Below are positions 18,037-26,139 of a DNA stretch of 64,000 nucleotides, piece after piece. The stretch is taken from the NCBI RefSeq assembly GCF_965227735.1, contig NZ_OZ245776.1:1178001-1242000 (forward strand). The letters are read 5' to 3'. A model generated the notes under the pieces. It was given only the letters and a program-made list of their open reading frames with translations. It searched no databases and was not told where the DNA came from. The first letter of the stretch is position 1, and each line of letters starts with the position of its first letter. This DNA is from Larkinella sp965227735 (GTDB lineage: Bacteria > Bacteroidota > Bacteroidia > Cytophagales > Spirosomataceae). The position numbers and the translations under genes are program-made.

Positions 18037-19491
18037 ATGCAAAGACTCAGCCTTACCCAATCTCTTCAGCAAAAGCTGTCTCCGCAACAGATTCAGTTTA
18101 TAAAACTGTTGCAGATTCCGACGGCCGAACTGGAAACCCGTGTTGAAGAAGAACTGGAAATCAACCCGGCACTGGAAGAAGGGCCCGATACCGAATTTGA
18201 GGAAACCAACAACGACGACCCGTTTTCGGATGACTACGACGATGATTACAAGGAACGCAATGACGAGGTCGATCTGGGAAGTTATCTGAACGAAGATGAC
18301 TACAACGGGTATAAAATGCAGGGCGACGGGAATTATTCCGAAGAAGACCGTGAAATGCCGGTGGCAAACCGCTCGACGCTCACCGACACCCTCATGCAGC
18401 AGTTTGGGTACCTGAACCTCGACGAACGGCAGGAGATCATTGGCATGCAGCTCATTGGCAGCATCGAAAACGACGGTTACATCCGGCGGTCGATGCAGGC
18501 CATTGTGAACGACCTGGCGTTTTCGCACAGCATCTTTACCGACACGGACGAACTGGAAACGGTTTTGAAACGGATTCAGACCTTCGATCCGCCGGGCATT
18601 GCCGCCCGCTCGCTCCAGGAATGCCTGTTGCTGCAATTGCACCGCAAAGACACCGGCGACCCGGCCGTTCCGCTGGCCATCCGGATCATCGAAGACCTCT
18701 TCGAAGAGTTTTCCAAGAAGCACTACGACAAGATCCAGAAACGACTGAACATCAGCGAAGAGCAGCTTAAAAAAGTCATTCAGATTATTACCAAACTGAA
18801 TCCGAAACCGGGGTCGGTCGAGGGCGAAGACGGCGCGGTGCAATACCTGATTCCGGATTTTATTCTCTCCAACAACGCCGGCAAAATCGAGCTGACGCTC
18901 AACTCCCGGAATGCCCCCGAACTCCGCATCAGCCGGTCGTTTGCCGAAATGCTGGATACGTACGAGAAAAGTGACAAAAATAACCGGTCGCTGAAAGAAA
19001 CCGTGTCATTTGTCAAGCAGAAGCTCGATGCCGCCAAGTGGTTTATCGACGCCATCAAACAACGGCAGGCTACGCTGCTGAAAACGATGAACGCCATCGT
19101 GAAATTTCAGTATGATTTTTTTCTGGAAGGCGACGAAACCAAGCTTCGCCCGATGATTCTGAAGGACATCGCCAACCTCATCGACATGGACGTTTCGACG
19201 GTTTCGCGGGTGGCCAACAGCAAGGCCGTTCAAACGGAATTTGGCATTTACCCGCTCAAATATTTTTTCTCGGAAGGCATCGCAACCGATTCGGGCGAAG
19301 ACGTCAGCAGCCGCGAAGTGAAGAACATTCTGAAGGAATTTATCGACCACGAGCCCAAAGGCAATCCCCTTTCGGATGATAAACTCGAAAAAATGCTGAA
19401 TGAACGCGGTTATAACATTGCCCGGCGAACCGTTGCCAAATACCGCGAACAATTGAATATACCGGTAGCCCGGTTGCGGAAACAATTGTGA
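18037..19491 (+). CDS. rpoN: RNA polymerase sigma-54 factor
   Basis: A 484-residue sigma-54 factor that directs RNA polymerase to -24/-12 promoters and needs an enhancer-binding ATPase. Region I is the Gln/Leu-rich LTQSLQQKLSPQQIQFIKLLQ, followed by an acidic region II (DTEFEETNNDDPFSDDYDDD), the core-binding domain, the helix-turn-helix (DVSTVSRVANSKAVQTEFG) and the C-terminal RpoN box ARRTVAKYREQL. I take the second Met as start (MQRLSLTQ), the conserved N-terminus; two codons upstream is another ATG. No enhancer-binding protein is nearby. Its stop is 68 nt before the next gene. Confidence 0.97.
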   Translation: MQRLSLTQSLQQKLSPQQIQFIKLLQIPTAELETRVEEELEINPALEEGPDTEFEETNNDDPFSDDYDDDYKERNDEVDLGSYLNEDDYNGYKMQGDGNYSEEDREMPVANRSTLTDTLMQQFGYLNLDERQEIIGMQLIGSIENDGYIRRSMQAIVNDLAFSHSIFTDTDELETVLKRIQTFDPPGIAARSLQECLLLQLHRKDTGDPAVPLAIRIIEDLFEEFSKKHYDKIQKRLNISEEQLKKVIQIITKLNPKPGSVEGEDGAVQYLIPDFILSNNAGKIELTLNSRNAPELRISRSFAEMLDTYEKSDKNNRSLKETVSFVKQKLDAAKWFIDAIKQRQATLLKTMNAIVKFQYDFFLEGDETKLRPMILKDIANLIDMDVSTVSRVANSKAVQTEFGIYPLKYFFSEGIATDSGEDVSSREVKNILKEFIDHEPKGNPLSDDKLEKMLNERGYNIARRTVAKYREQLNIPVARLRKQL

Positions 19492-19559
19492 GTATTTTCA
19501 GTTTTTGGGTTTTACAAAGTCGATGCGCTCAAATCGCCAGGCTTTGTTAATTTTGCGAA

Positions 19560-20249
19560 ATGATTGACGAGCAACGGTTGGCCGAAGACCGAAAACCGAA
19601 TACTGAAACGTTGAATACGACGCTTGCCCGGGCTTTATCGGCGGTTTTTCATCCGCTGCTGATGCCCACGATTCTGTTCAGCATCCTGCTGTTTGTCGTG
19701 CCGGGAGCGCTGGGTGTCAGCACGTTTGGCACTCCACTCAAACTAAGCCTGTTGCTGTTGATCGCCATCAGCACTTTTTTTGTTCCGGCTTTCCTGATTT
19801 ATTTTCTTTACCGAACGGGCTACGTCCGCAGCCTGCACATGAACGAGCTGCACGACCGCCGGTTGCCGTATTTCATGACGGCCCTGCTCTACACCACCGC
19901 GACCTTGCTGTTCGCCTTCCGGCTGCCCCAACTCTCGGACATGGCACCCGAAATCGGCATCGTGCTGGGGAGCATCACGGTGTCGGTGACGCTCGTCGGC
20001 CTGATCAGTTTGTTCTGGAAAATCAGCGCCCACAGTGTCGGCATCAGCGGCATGGTGGGGGCTTTGCTCGGTATGGCCATCAAATCCGGTGAACTCACGC
20101 TGCTCTATCCACTGCTGGCCCTCATCATTCTGGCGGGACTTCTGGCCAGCGCCCGGCTGCACCTGAATGCCCACACCCCCCCGCAAATTGCCGCCGGTAT
20201 GGGCCTGGGGCTGGTCGTGAGCCTGGCGACGGTGCTGTGGCTGGTTTAA
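19560..20249 (+). CDS. Polytopic membrane protein, PAP2-phosphatase-like
   Basis: A 229-residue inner-membrane protein with about six transmembrane segments (first LLMPTILFSILLFVVPGAL). The pattern SAHSVGISGMVGA and later ARLHLNAHTPPQIAAGMGLG resembles the second and third motifs of type 2 phosphatidic acid phosphatases (SGHS and R-x5-H-x3-D), but the final Asp is replaced by Gln and motif 1 is unclear, so activity is doubtful. The soluble N-terminus (EDRKPNTETLNT) is encoded by a CCGAAAACCGAATACTGAAAC word that also appears in the hairpin just downstream, suggesting a repeat-derived extension. It follows rpoN on the same strand. Confidence 0.7.
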   Translation: MIDEQRLAEDRKPNTETLNTTLARALSAVFHPLLMPTILFSILLFVVPGALGVSTFGTPLKLSLLLLIAISTFFVPAFLIYFLYRTGYVRSLHMNELHDRRLPYFMTALLYTTATLLFAFRLPQLSDMAPEIGIVLGSITVSVTLVGLISLFWKISAHSVGISGMVGALLGMAIKSGELTLLYPLLALIILAGLLASARLHLNAHTPPQIAAGMGLGLVVSLATVLWLV

Positions 20250-20275
20250 AACTGGTTGTCGGTTTTCGGTTTTCA

Positions 20276-20325
20276 GTTTTCGGTGGCTGACGCAAGCTGC
20301 CCCGAATGCGTCAGCCACCGAAAAC
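20276..20325. repeat. Hairpin with 19-bp perfect arms
   Basis: Arms 20276-20294 and 20307-20325 are exact reverse complements (GTTTTCGGTGGCTGACGCA and its complement) around a 12-nt loop. TCGGTTTTCGG/CCGAAAAC words continue on both sides as an imperfect extension. No T-run follows, so it is better read as a dispersed repeat than a terminator, though it may slow readthrough into the crotonase gene. Confidence 0.75.
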
Positions 20326-20355
20326 CAAATACCGTATACCGAAAACTTAAAAAAT

Positions 20356-21150
20356 ATGTACGAACACCTTCTTTTCTCCGTTTCGGACGGCATTGGCCGG
20401 ATCACCCTCAACCGACCGCAGGTTCACAACGCGCTCAACCCGGCGCTGATTCAGGAAATCACGCGTGCGGTGGAAGCCGCCGGAGCCGATGAGGCTGTGC
20501 GGGTGGTGGTGCTGACCGGTGCGGGCGACAAAGCGTTTTGTTCTGGGGCAGATTTGAAGGAAGCGGCTGGTCAGCTCCAAAACGAAGGCGGTTTTTCGAT
20601 GGGCGACCTCCTGCGCGCAACCTATCACCCGATGGTTCGGGCCATTCGGAACCTTCCCAAACCGGTGATTTGCCGGCTCAACGGTGTGGCCGCCGGCGCG
20701 GGCTGCTCGCTGGCGCTGGCTTGTGATATAGTCATTGCGACGAATGAATCGTATGTATCGCTGCTGTTTGTCGGCATCGGTCTGATGCCCGACGCTGGCT
20801 CGACGTTCTTTCTTCCGCGCCTGTTGGGGTCTCAAAAAGCGTTTGAATTGTGCAGCACGGGACGACGGGTTTATGGCCCGGAAGCCGCGCAACTCGGCCT
20901 GGTAACGCGCTCGGTTCCGGCGACGGAACTGGATGCGGTGGTGGCCGAAACCGCCGGGTATTACGCGACGGCTCCCACACAAGCCATCGGTTTAATGAAA
21001 TTAGCGTTGAATCAATCCGTTCACACCGATCTGGAGACGCAACTGGAGCAAGAAGCTCAGTATCAGAACCAACTGGGTCAGTCGCACGATGCGACCGAAG
21101 GTATTCTGGCGTTTCTGCAAAAGCGGAAACCGGTTTTTACGGGCAAATAA
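20356..21150 (+). CDS. Enoyl-CoA hydratase/isomerase family protein (PaaG-like)
   Basis: A 264-residue crotonase-fold enzyme acting on acyl-CoA. The CoA/oxyanion region is present (FCSGADLKEA at 61-70 and NGVAAGAGCSLALACD at 109-124). The catalytic Glu pair of true hydratases is not in place; instead D136 sits in GLMPDAGSTFFLPR, matching the catalytic Asp of PaaG-type isomerases. That favours an isomerase (1,2-epoxyphenylacetyl-CoA or delta3-delta2 enoyl-CoA) over a hydratase. No other phenylacetate genes are nearby, so a fatty-acid role is equally possible. Length is normal. Confidence 0.88.
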   Translation: MYEHLLFSVSDGIGRITLNRPQVHNALNPALIQEITRAVEAAGADEAVRVVVLTGAGDKAFCSGADLKEAAGQLQNEGGFSMGDLLRATYHPMVRAIRNLPKPVICRLNGVAAGAGCSLALACDIVIATNESYVSLLFVGIGLMPDAGSTFFLPRLLGSQKAFELCSTGRRVYGPEAAQLGLVTRSVPATELDAVVAETAGYYATAPTQAIGLMKLALNQSVHTDLETQLEQEAQYQNQLGQSHDATEGILAFLQKRKPVFTGK

Positions 21151-21172
21151 GCAATAAATTTCCGGCTGGCTT

Positions 21173-21203
21173 TTTGAATCTTATCTTTTTTATCTTACTT
21201 TTG
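21173..21203 (+). promoter_or_regulatory. Bacteroidota-type promoter of tRNA-Arg
   Basis: A -33 box TTTG (21173-21176), a 19-nt spacer and a perfect -7 box TACTTTTG (21196-21203) match the TTTG/TAnnTTTG consensus known for Bacteroidota. Transcription would start a few nt downstream, about 15 nt before the mature tRNA. Confidence 0.75.
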
Positions 21204-21223
21204 CAGTCCCAACACGGGAATAA

Positions 21224-21297
21224 GCATTCGTAGCTCAATTGGATAGAGCACCTGACTACGGATCAGGAGGTTTGGGGTTCGAATCCCTACGAGTGCA
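21224..21297 (+). tRNA. tRNA-Arg (anticodon ACG)
   Basis: A 74-nt cloverleaf. The acceptor stem GCATTCG pairs with CGAGTGC (one G-T pair), discriminator A. The D arm is GCTCAATTGGATAGAGC, the anticodon stem CCTGA/TCAGG holds loop CTACGGA with anticodon ACG, and the T arm contains GGTTCGAATCC. CCA is not encoded (CAC follows). A decodes CGN Arg codons after deamination to inosine. A good promoter lies upstream and a hairpin terminator downstream. Confidence 0.97.
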
Positions 21298-21308
21298 CAC
21301 TGACAATC

Positions 21309-21347
21309 AGCCACTTACGAGATAAAACTTGTTAGTGGCTTTTTTAT
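21309..21347 (+). terminator. Terminator of the tRNA-Arg transcript
   Basis: AGCCACT and AGTGGCT form a 7-bp stem (21309-21340), followed by TTTTTATTT. It begins 12 nt after the mature tRNA end. Confidence 0.75.
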
Positions 21348-21477
21348 TTAATGCACTGTTTGATACACAATTTATTTGGCAGTCTGGGCATTCATAGGTT
21401 TGATGATGGTATTTTGAACTTACCCAACGGACACACCTTACTCTCTATCCAATTAGAATGGCACTTTCAATCCCATC

Positions 21478-21846
21478 TTATTGAGCCAATTCGTTGAATT
21501 CCCTCAACCGGTCCCACAGCGAATCGATGTCCACCACCTGCACACCCGAACGAAATGGGTAGCTTCCGGCTGAGGGCGTTACCAACAGGATGGGCAATTG
21601 GCCCAAATCTTCCTGAGCCACCGATGTCCCCGCTTCAGGGTCGGAGAATTCGACAGCTTTACTTCCACCGCTACTACCGGATGGTTGCCCCGAACCATAC
21701 CAGATCCCGTTCAGCACCTTGCTGCGTATGATAAAAACAAGGCTGAATAGCGTCCTGGCTGAAGGATGGAAAACATCCCGATAAATCTCGCCAGGGGCCG
21801 AATGCTCACTAAATAAAGTCCCTGCTGTTTTGAGGTTGTTATCCAT
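21478..21846 (-). CDS. Hypothetical protein
   Basis: A possible 122-residue protein with no domain I recognise. It has a Gly/Ser-rich middle (YGSGQPSGSSGGSK) and ends with a segment resembling a small alpha/beta fold (LPILLVTPSAGS ... VQVVDIDSLWDRLREFNELAQ). It would be divergent from the alcohol dehydrogenase gene, 42 nt away. Support is only the open frame and plausible composition, so it may be a remnant or not a gene. Confidence 0.4.
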   Translation of the reverse strand: MDNNLKTAGTLFSEHSAPGEIYRDVFHPSARTLFSLVFIIRSKVLNGIWYGSGQPSGSSGGSKAVEFSDPEAGTSVAQEDLGQLPILLVTPSAGSYPFRSGVQVVDIDSLWDRLREFNELAQ

Positions 21847-21888
21847 TCGGAAGCCAGTTTCAAAAACACAAACGTAAAAGCGATTGCT

Positions 21889-23043
21889 ATGCTAGCCATG
21901 AATTACCGCGGCCCGCAACGGGTACGCGTCAGCCACAAACCCATGCCCGAAATCAAGCATCCCGAAGATGCGATTGTGCGGGTGACCCGCTCCTGTATCT
22001 GCGGTTCTGATTTGCACCTCTACAATGGCAATGTGCCGGATACGCGGGTCGGCATGACCTTCGGACACGAATTTATCGGCATTGTCGAAGAAATTGGTTC
22101 GGAAGTACACAAGGTAAAAGTCGGTGATCAGGTTCTGGTTCCGTTCAACATTGCCTGTGGCAAGTGCCATTTTTGCCGGCAGGGGTTGTTTGGAAATTGC
22201 CATGAATCGAACACACAGGCGACCGCAGTGGGCGGCATTTTTGGCTATTCACACACCGGCGGTGGATACGACGGCGGACAGGCTGAATTTGTCCGGGTTC
22301 CCTATGCCAATGTAGGGCCGACCATCATTCCACCGGGCATGGACCCGGAGGATGCCGTCATGCTGACCGACGTGGTGCCAACGGGTTACCAGGCTGCCGA
22401 AATGGGCGGTATTCAGCCCGGCGATACGGTGGTTGTTTTTGGTGCCGGTCCGGTGGGAATCATGGCCGCCCGCTGTTGCTGGCTGTTTGGAGCCGGTCGG
22501 GTCATTGTTCTCGACCAATACGAATACCGGCTCGAGTTCGTTCGAAACTACGCCAATTGTGAAGTCTACAATTTTAAAGAAATGGACGATCCGGTCGTGT
22601 TCATCAAGAAAATCACCGACTGGATGGGGGCCGACGTGGTAATCGATGCGGTTGGTGCTGAAGCCGCCGGAAGTGCCCTGCAAACCATCACGGGGCGAAA
22701 AACGCTGCTACAGGCGGGTTCGGCTACGGCCTTGCACTGGGCCATTAATTCCGTCAAAAAAGGCGGTATTGTTTCCATCGTGGGCGTCTATGGCCCCACA
22801 GACAACCTGGTTCCGATCGGCAATGTCGTTAACAAAGGACTAACGCTGCGGGCCAATCAGGCTTCGGTCAAGCGGTTGTTGCCGCGGCTTATCGAGCACG
22901 TCCAGAATGGGGTTTTAAACCCCAAAGCCCTGATCACCCACCGCATCCCGCTGGAAGAAGCCGCCGATGCATATCGCCTGTTTTCCGACAAGCTCGACAA
23001 TTGCATCAAACCCGTTCTTATTCCACCTTCAGCCAGAATGTAA
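21889..23043 (+). CDS. Zinc-dependent alcohol dehydrogenase (formaldehyde-dehydrogenase-like MDR)
   Basis: A 384-residue medium-chain dehydrogenase that oxidises an alcohol (or hydrated aldehyde) with NAD(P). The catalytic zinc site includes C38 (CGSDLH) and H60-E61 (GHEF). The four structural-zinc Cys are C90, C93, C96 and C104. The Rossmann nucleotide-binding motif is FGAGPVGIMAARC. Length and the extra segment around GYSHTGGGYDGGQAEFVRVPYAN match the glutathione-independent formaldehyde dehydrogenase-like branch. The next gene starts 11 nt after its stop, so the two are probably cotranscribed. The natural substrate is unknown. Confidence 0.92.
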   Translation: MLAMNYRGPQRVRVSHKPMPEIKHPEDAIVRVTRSCICGSDLHLYNGNVPDTRVGMTFGHEFIGIVEEIGSEVHKVKVGDQVLVPFNIACGKCHFCRQGLFGNCHESNTQATAVGGIFGYSHTGGGYDGGQAEFVRVPYANVGPTIIPPGMDPEDAVMLTDVVPTGYQAAEMGGIQPGDTVVVFGAGPVGIMAARCCWLFGAGRVIVLDQYEYRLEFVRNYANCEVYNFKEMDDPVVFIKKITDWMGADVVIDAVGAEAAGSALQTITGRKTLLQAGSATALHWAINSVKKGGIVSIVGVYGPTDNLVPIGNVVNKGLTLRANQASVKRLLPRLIEHVQNGVLNPKALITHRIPLEEAADAYRLFSDKLDNCIKPVLIPPSARM

Positions 23044-23054
23044 CGAGCAATCTT

Positions 23055-23558
23055 ATGAAAAATCCCAACAAAGAGGTATCTGCAATCGCCAAAAACTATT
23101 CGCATATCAACGGCTGGGGCATCGATGCCGATCCGAAAAACAACCCGACCTATCCGATAAAACACCGGACCAATGATGAACAATCGGGCTATAGCTGGGA
23201 ACGGCCCACGCAGCAACCGGTGGACGTGGAAGTGTTGTGTTCCATCGAACGGCCCACCATCAGTGCGGTTTTCGGTACGTCGGCACCACCGTCCGGATTG
23301 AGTGGCGCCATCCGCCGGTATGCCTTCAAATACAGTGAGTCCGAATACGGTCACTGGCTCCCGCTGCTGCTGGCCGACCGCGTTAATATGGTAGAGGGCA
23401 TCATCGATGATTTCAAACGGGGGCATGTTCCCAATATTTTTGCCGAAAGAGGCTGGAAAGCGGAGTGGAAACATGACCCGCAGGGACTAACCAGGAAAGT
23501 ACTCATCGGAACAGCGGTCACCGTGGCGGTTTTTATGTTTTTCCGAAGAAAGAACTAA
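23055..23558 (+). CDS. Conserved-looking protein with C-terminal membrane anchor, function unknown
   Basis: A 167-residue protein starting MKNPNKEVSAIAKNYSHING. I prefer this start because it begins just after the dehydrogenase stop, and an in-frame ATG further upstream would overlap that gene. The soluble part is hydrophilic, and the C-terminus has one transmembrane helix (VLIGTAVTVAVFMFF) ending in RRKN, a tail-anchored layout with the bulk in the cytoplasm. No domain recognised. Its link to the upstream dehydrogenase suggests a shared role, perhaps stress protection. Its stop codon coincides with the first base of repeat element B1. Confidence 0.8.
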   Translation: MKNPNKEVSAIAKNYSHINGWGIDADPKNNPTYPIKHRTNDEQSGYSWERPTQQPVDVEVLCSIERPTISAVFGTSAPPSGLSGAIRRYAFKYSESEYGHWLPLLLADRVNMVEGIIDDFKRGHVPNIFAERGWKAEWKHDPQGLTRKVLIGTAVTVAVFMFFRRKN

Positions 23559-23757
23559 CAAGCTGTTAGAGTTAACCGGGGAGAGCCCTGGAAGGGCGGT
23601 CTGTCAATAATCAATAGTATCCATTAGCTCGTGGTAGCTCCGGAGGAGCGGTCTGAAGATGTTTTTAGACCGCTCCTCCGGAGCTACCACGAGCTAATGG
23701 ATACTATTGATTATTGACAGGACAGGCCTCCGGCCTTCATTCAAACAACTTCTAAGA
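23558..23757. repeat. Repeat element B1 with 53-bp perfect inverted arms
   Basis: A 200-bp element beginning ACAAGCTGTTAGAGTTAACC and ending near CAAACAACTTCTAAGAAA, so its ends are themselves partly complementary. Inside, arms 23602-23654 and 23667-23719 are exact reverse complements over 53 bp with a 12-nt loop (GAAGATGTTTTT). A shorter copy of the same element lies at 46686-46818. No coding capacity. This resembles a non-autonomous palindromic element (MITE-like). Confidence 0.93.
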
Positions 23758-23905
23758 AAACCGCTACGGTGTCTACTAAAAAACGGTGCCAACCGGTTGC
23801 GGCCCGGTGGTTTTCCCGATTTTAAACCGTGGGGTTCATCGATGTTTTGAAGTAATTCGACCAGTATTTAAAAACCGGACGATTCAAGGGCAATTGCGGG
23901 CAGAA

Positions 23906-24700
23906 TCAATAGATTGGGGCTTCTCCCTGGTTCGCTTCGTCGTCCACCTGCCTGGTCAGCAACGCGCCAAGTTTGGTGGCATTCAGGCTATCCATTTTCG
24001 CCGTCGGGCCGTGGCTGACCGTGATATGAAAAACGTGTTGCAGATTCAGGATGTGCAGCGTTCTGCTTTTTGCATCCCATACGGCTTTTTCCCACACACC
24101 CGCTACGGGCTGCGGTCCGGCTTGCTGTTCGTCACTATCTTTCAATTGAGCAGATGCCAATTGACCCGGAGCCGCGTGGACCTGAATCGAATCGTTCGGA
24201 GCACCCGCTACGGCGCTGTTTCCGGCCGACGAATTAGTTCCTGCTCCGCCAACCGGACTTTCAGCACCAGTTCCCTGGGGTTCAGGGCCCGTATACGGTT
24301 GTTGAGGGCCGCGACGATCCAGGGCTTCGGGTTGATACAGGCGGTTAAAATAATAATCGGCATGAAAAACCGACTCAAACGGACGGTCGGTGGTGGTGGA
24401 AAGAACCACCAGCTTTTTATTGTTCAGGACGACTTCACAGGTACTCTCGGTTTCCTTCCAGATCAGGGGCACGGCTTCCTCCAGATTGAACATGGATTTG
24501 AGCGACGCTTCACCGATGTAATAACACGGCATGTTGTATTTGTAGTACTCGCTCAACAGCCGGGTGCCACTCACCTGGCGCCCTAGTATATTCGAAGCAT
24601 GACGCGCCCCACCACCACTATCGATATCGGCGGTGCCGGAACTCCCTCCCCCACAGGCCAGCAGCCCCAGGAGGGAAATTGAAATCCAATAGCTTTTCAT
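23906..24700 (-). CDS. Lipoprotein, function unknown
   Basis: A 264-residue protein with lipoprotein signal MKSYWISISLLGLLAC and a Gly/Ser linker (GGGSSGTADIDSGGG). The middle is low-complexity Pro/Gly/Ala/Ser (about 130-185), dividing two small folded parts of unknown type. No domain recognised. It lies 122 nt downstream of the GH1-like gene on the same strand, so cotranscription is possible. Base composition is like its neighbours. Confidence 0.72.
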   Translation of the reverse strand: MKSYWISISLLGLLACGGGSSGTADIDSGGGARHASNILGRQVSGTRLLSEYYKYNMPCYYIGEASLKSMFNLEEAVPLIWKETESTCEVVLNNKKLVVLSTTTDRPFESVFHADYYFNRLYQPEALDRRGPQQPYTGPEPQGTGAESPVGGAGTNSSAGNSAVAGAPNDSIQVHAAPGQLASAQLKDSDEQQAGPQPVAGVWEKAVWDAKSRTLHILNLQHVFHITVSHGPTAKMDSLNATKLGALLTRQVDDEANQGEAPIY

Positions 24701-24822
24701 GGATACCTTGTTTACATAAAAGTTGTTACCGTTACCCTGAGAACGGGATTATTGCCGCAACAAAACAGACAGACCCGGCTTTAGTGAAACTGCGCCGGGC
24801 AGAGGTTGATGAAATTCATCTT

Positions 24823-26139
24823 TTAAAATGAGGTTTCGGCCCGGCGCAGCCACCAGCCCAGACCGGGGGGAACCAGTTTGCCGGGATTCTGTCCTGTAGC
24901 CAGTCGTTGTATCAAACGGGCTAAAGGGGTCGTTCGCAAAGGTCCCGATTGCACATCGAAAGCCCCCGGTTCATACTGATCTTCCTGGCGGGTCAACAGG
25001 CAATGCCAGTCGTAGGAACCGAAAAGAGCCCAGGCGGTTACTGCCCGTACGTCAACGCCGGTTTTGCGCACTTCCTCGGTTTGCTGCCAGACATCCAGAA
25101 GCCAGCGCATCTGCTCATCGACCGTGCAACCCAAATGAGCTTCGGTAACGGCGATGGGAATTCCATAGCGTTCCCAAGCCTGCTTCAACAAGCCATTCAA
25201 GCCAATGCGCAGCTCCGGTGCCGCCCGAACCACCTCCGTGTCCACATACCGGTGTCGGCCATTACCGCCCCACAGCTGAGCCGGATAGCACCAGAACTGC
25301 TCATCCAGGTATCGCTCACTGGTAATATAATGGTTAACCCCAATCAGGGAAGGCGGACTTGGGTTATCACTAAAAAAGGCCAGATCTTTCTGGTCAATGC
25401 CCACCCAGCGGAAATAATCCCAGAGCGGATGCTGCTCCGTAACGCGTCCGCAGAGTAAATCCCAGGTTAGCCACCGGCGATGATTTTCCCATTCCGCCTG
25501 ATAGGTTAACCGGAGCGTACCATGCACCTGCCCCAGATCATCGGTTTGGATGAGTTGGGCATCCGGCCTCACTTGCCGGATTTGCTGCATACTCAAAACC
25601 GTAGCCTTGCATTGTCGGAGCAAAATTTCAGCAAACACCCGGTCATTGGTTTTATGCGGAAACCAGTGACCGTTCAAACCCGAGAAGCGGGCTGTCGTCA
25701 ACGGTTCGTTTACGGGCGTATAGGCATCGACCCAGGGATAGCGCTCCGCTACCTGCCGGGCATAGCGGGGCAATTGCTGCTCAAAATTTGGCCCGGTAAA
25801 GGTGGCATAGCGCGGACCACAGCCGTGGTGGACCAGCCCAACGATGGGCCGGATCTGGAGTTGCTGCAACATCCCCAGGCGCTCATCCGCCCATCGCCAA
25901 TCCGGCTGGTCGACCCGTTCAGAGGCCGTACGCTCCCAAAGTATCGGGTATCGCAGGGTTTTCAGGCCCAATTCAGCGAGTCGAATCAGGTCATCCGAAC
26001 GGTGATGATGCCCGTTACGCAGAAGCTGATCCTGGTAGCAATCGCCCACCCGGTTAACGGTACACTCGATTCCGCCCCAGAGTGCTAACGGCCGCAGCAC
26101 CGACAGATTCGGTGCTGCGGATCCGGTTTGCGCACTCAT
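24823..26139 (-). CDS. GH1-like glycoside hydrolase family protein
   Basis: A 438-residue TIM-barrel protein of the GH1/clan GH-A type. The acid/base Glu is E145 in TPVNEP and the nucleophile Glu is E333 in VTEAHLG, both in the right order and spacing. No signal peptide, so it is probably cytoplasmic. The sequence is well diverged from beta-glucosidases; in related bacteria such domains are found alone or fused to sugar-nucleotide reductases beside exopolysaccharide glycosyltransferases. Its start overlaps the glycosyltransferase stop by 4 nt (26136-26139), pointing to translational coupling. Substrate unknown. Confidence 0.83.
   Translation of the reverse strand: MSAQTGSAAPNLSVLRPLALWGGIECTVNRVGDCYQDQLLRNGHHHRSDDLIRLAELGLKTLRYPILWERTASERVDQPDWRWADERLGMLQQLQIRPIVGLVHHGCGPRYATFTGPNFEQQLPRYARQVAERYPWVDAYTPVNEPLTTARFSGLNGHWFPHKTNDRVFAEILLRQCKATVLSMQQIRQVRPDAQLIQTDDLGQVHGTLRLTYQAEWENHRRWLTWDLLCGRVTEQHPLWDYFRWVGIDQKDLAFFSDNPSPPSLIGVNHYITSERYLDEQFWCYPAQLWGGNGRHRYVDTEVVRAAPELRIGLNGLLKQAWERYGIPIAVTEAHLGCTVDEQMRWLLDVWQQTEEVRKTGVDVRAVTAWALFGSYDWHCLLTRQEDQYEPGAFDVQSGPLRTTPLARLIQRLATGQNPGKLVPPGLGWWLRRAETSF

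Noticed and set aside
23558..23757. An intrinsic terminator or attenuator at the B1 palindrome
   Set aside because: The stem is far longer than a terminator, has no T-run, and a related copy lies elsewhere, so a repeat element fits better.
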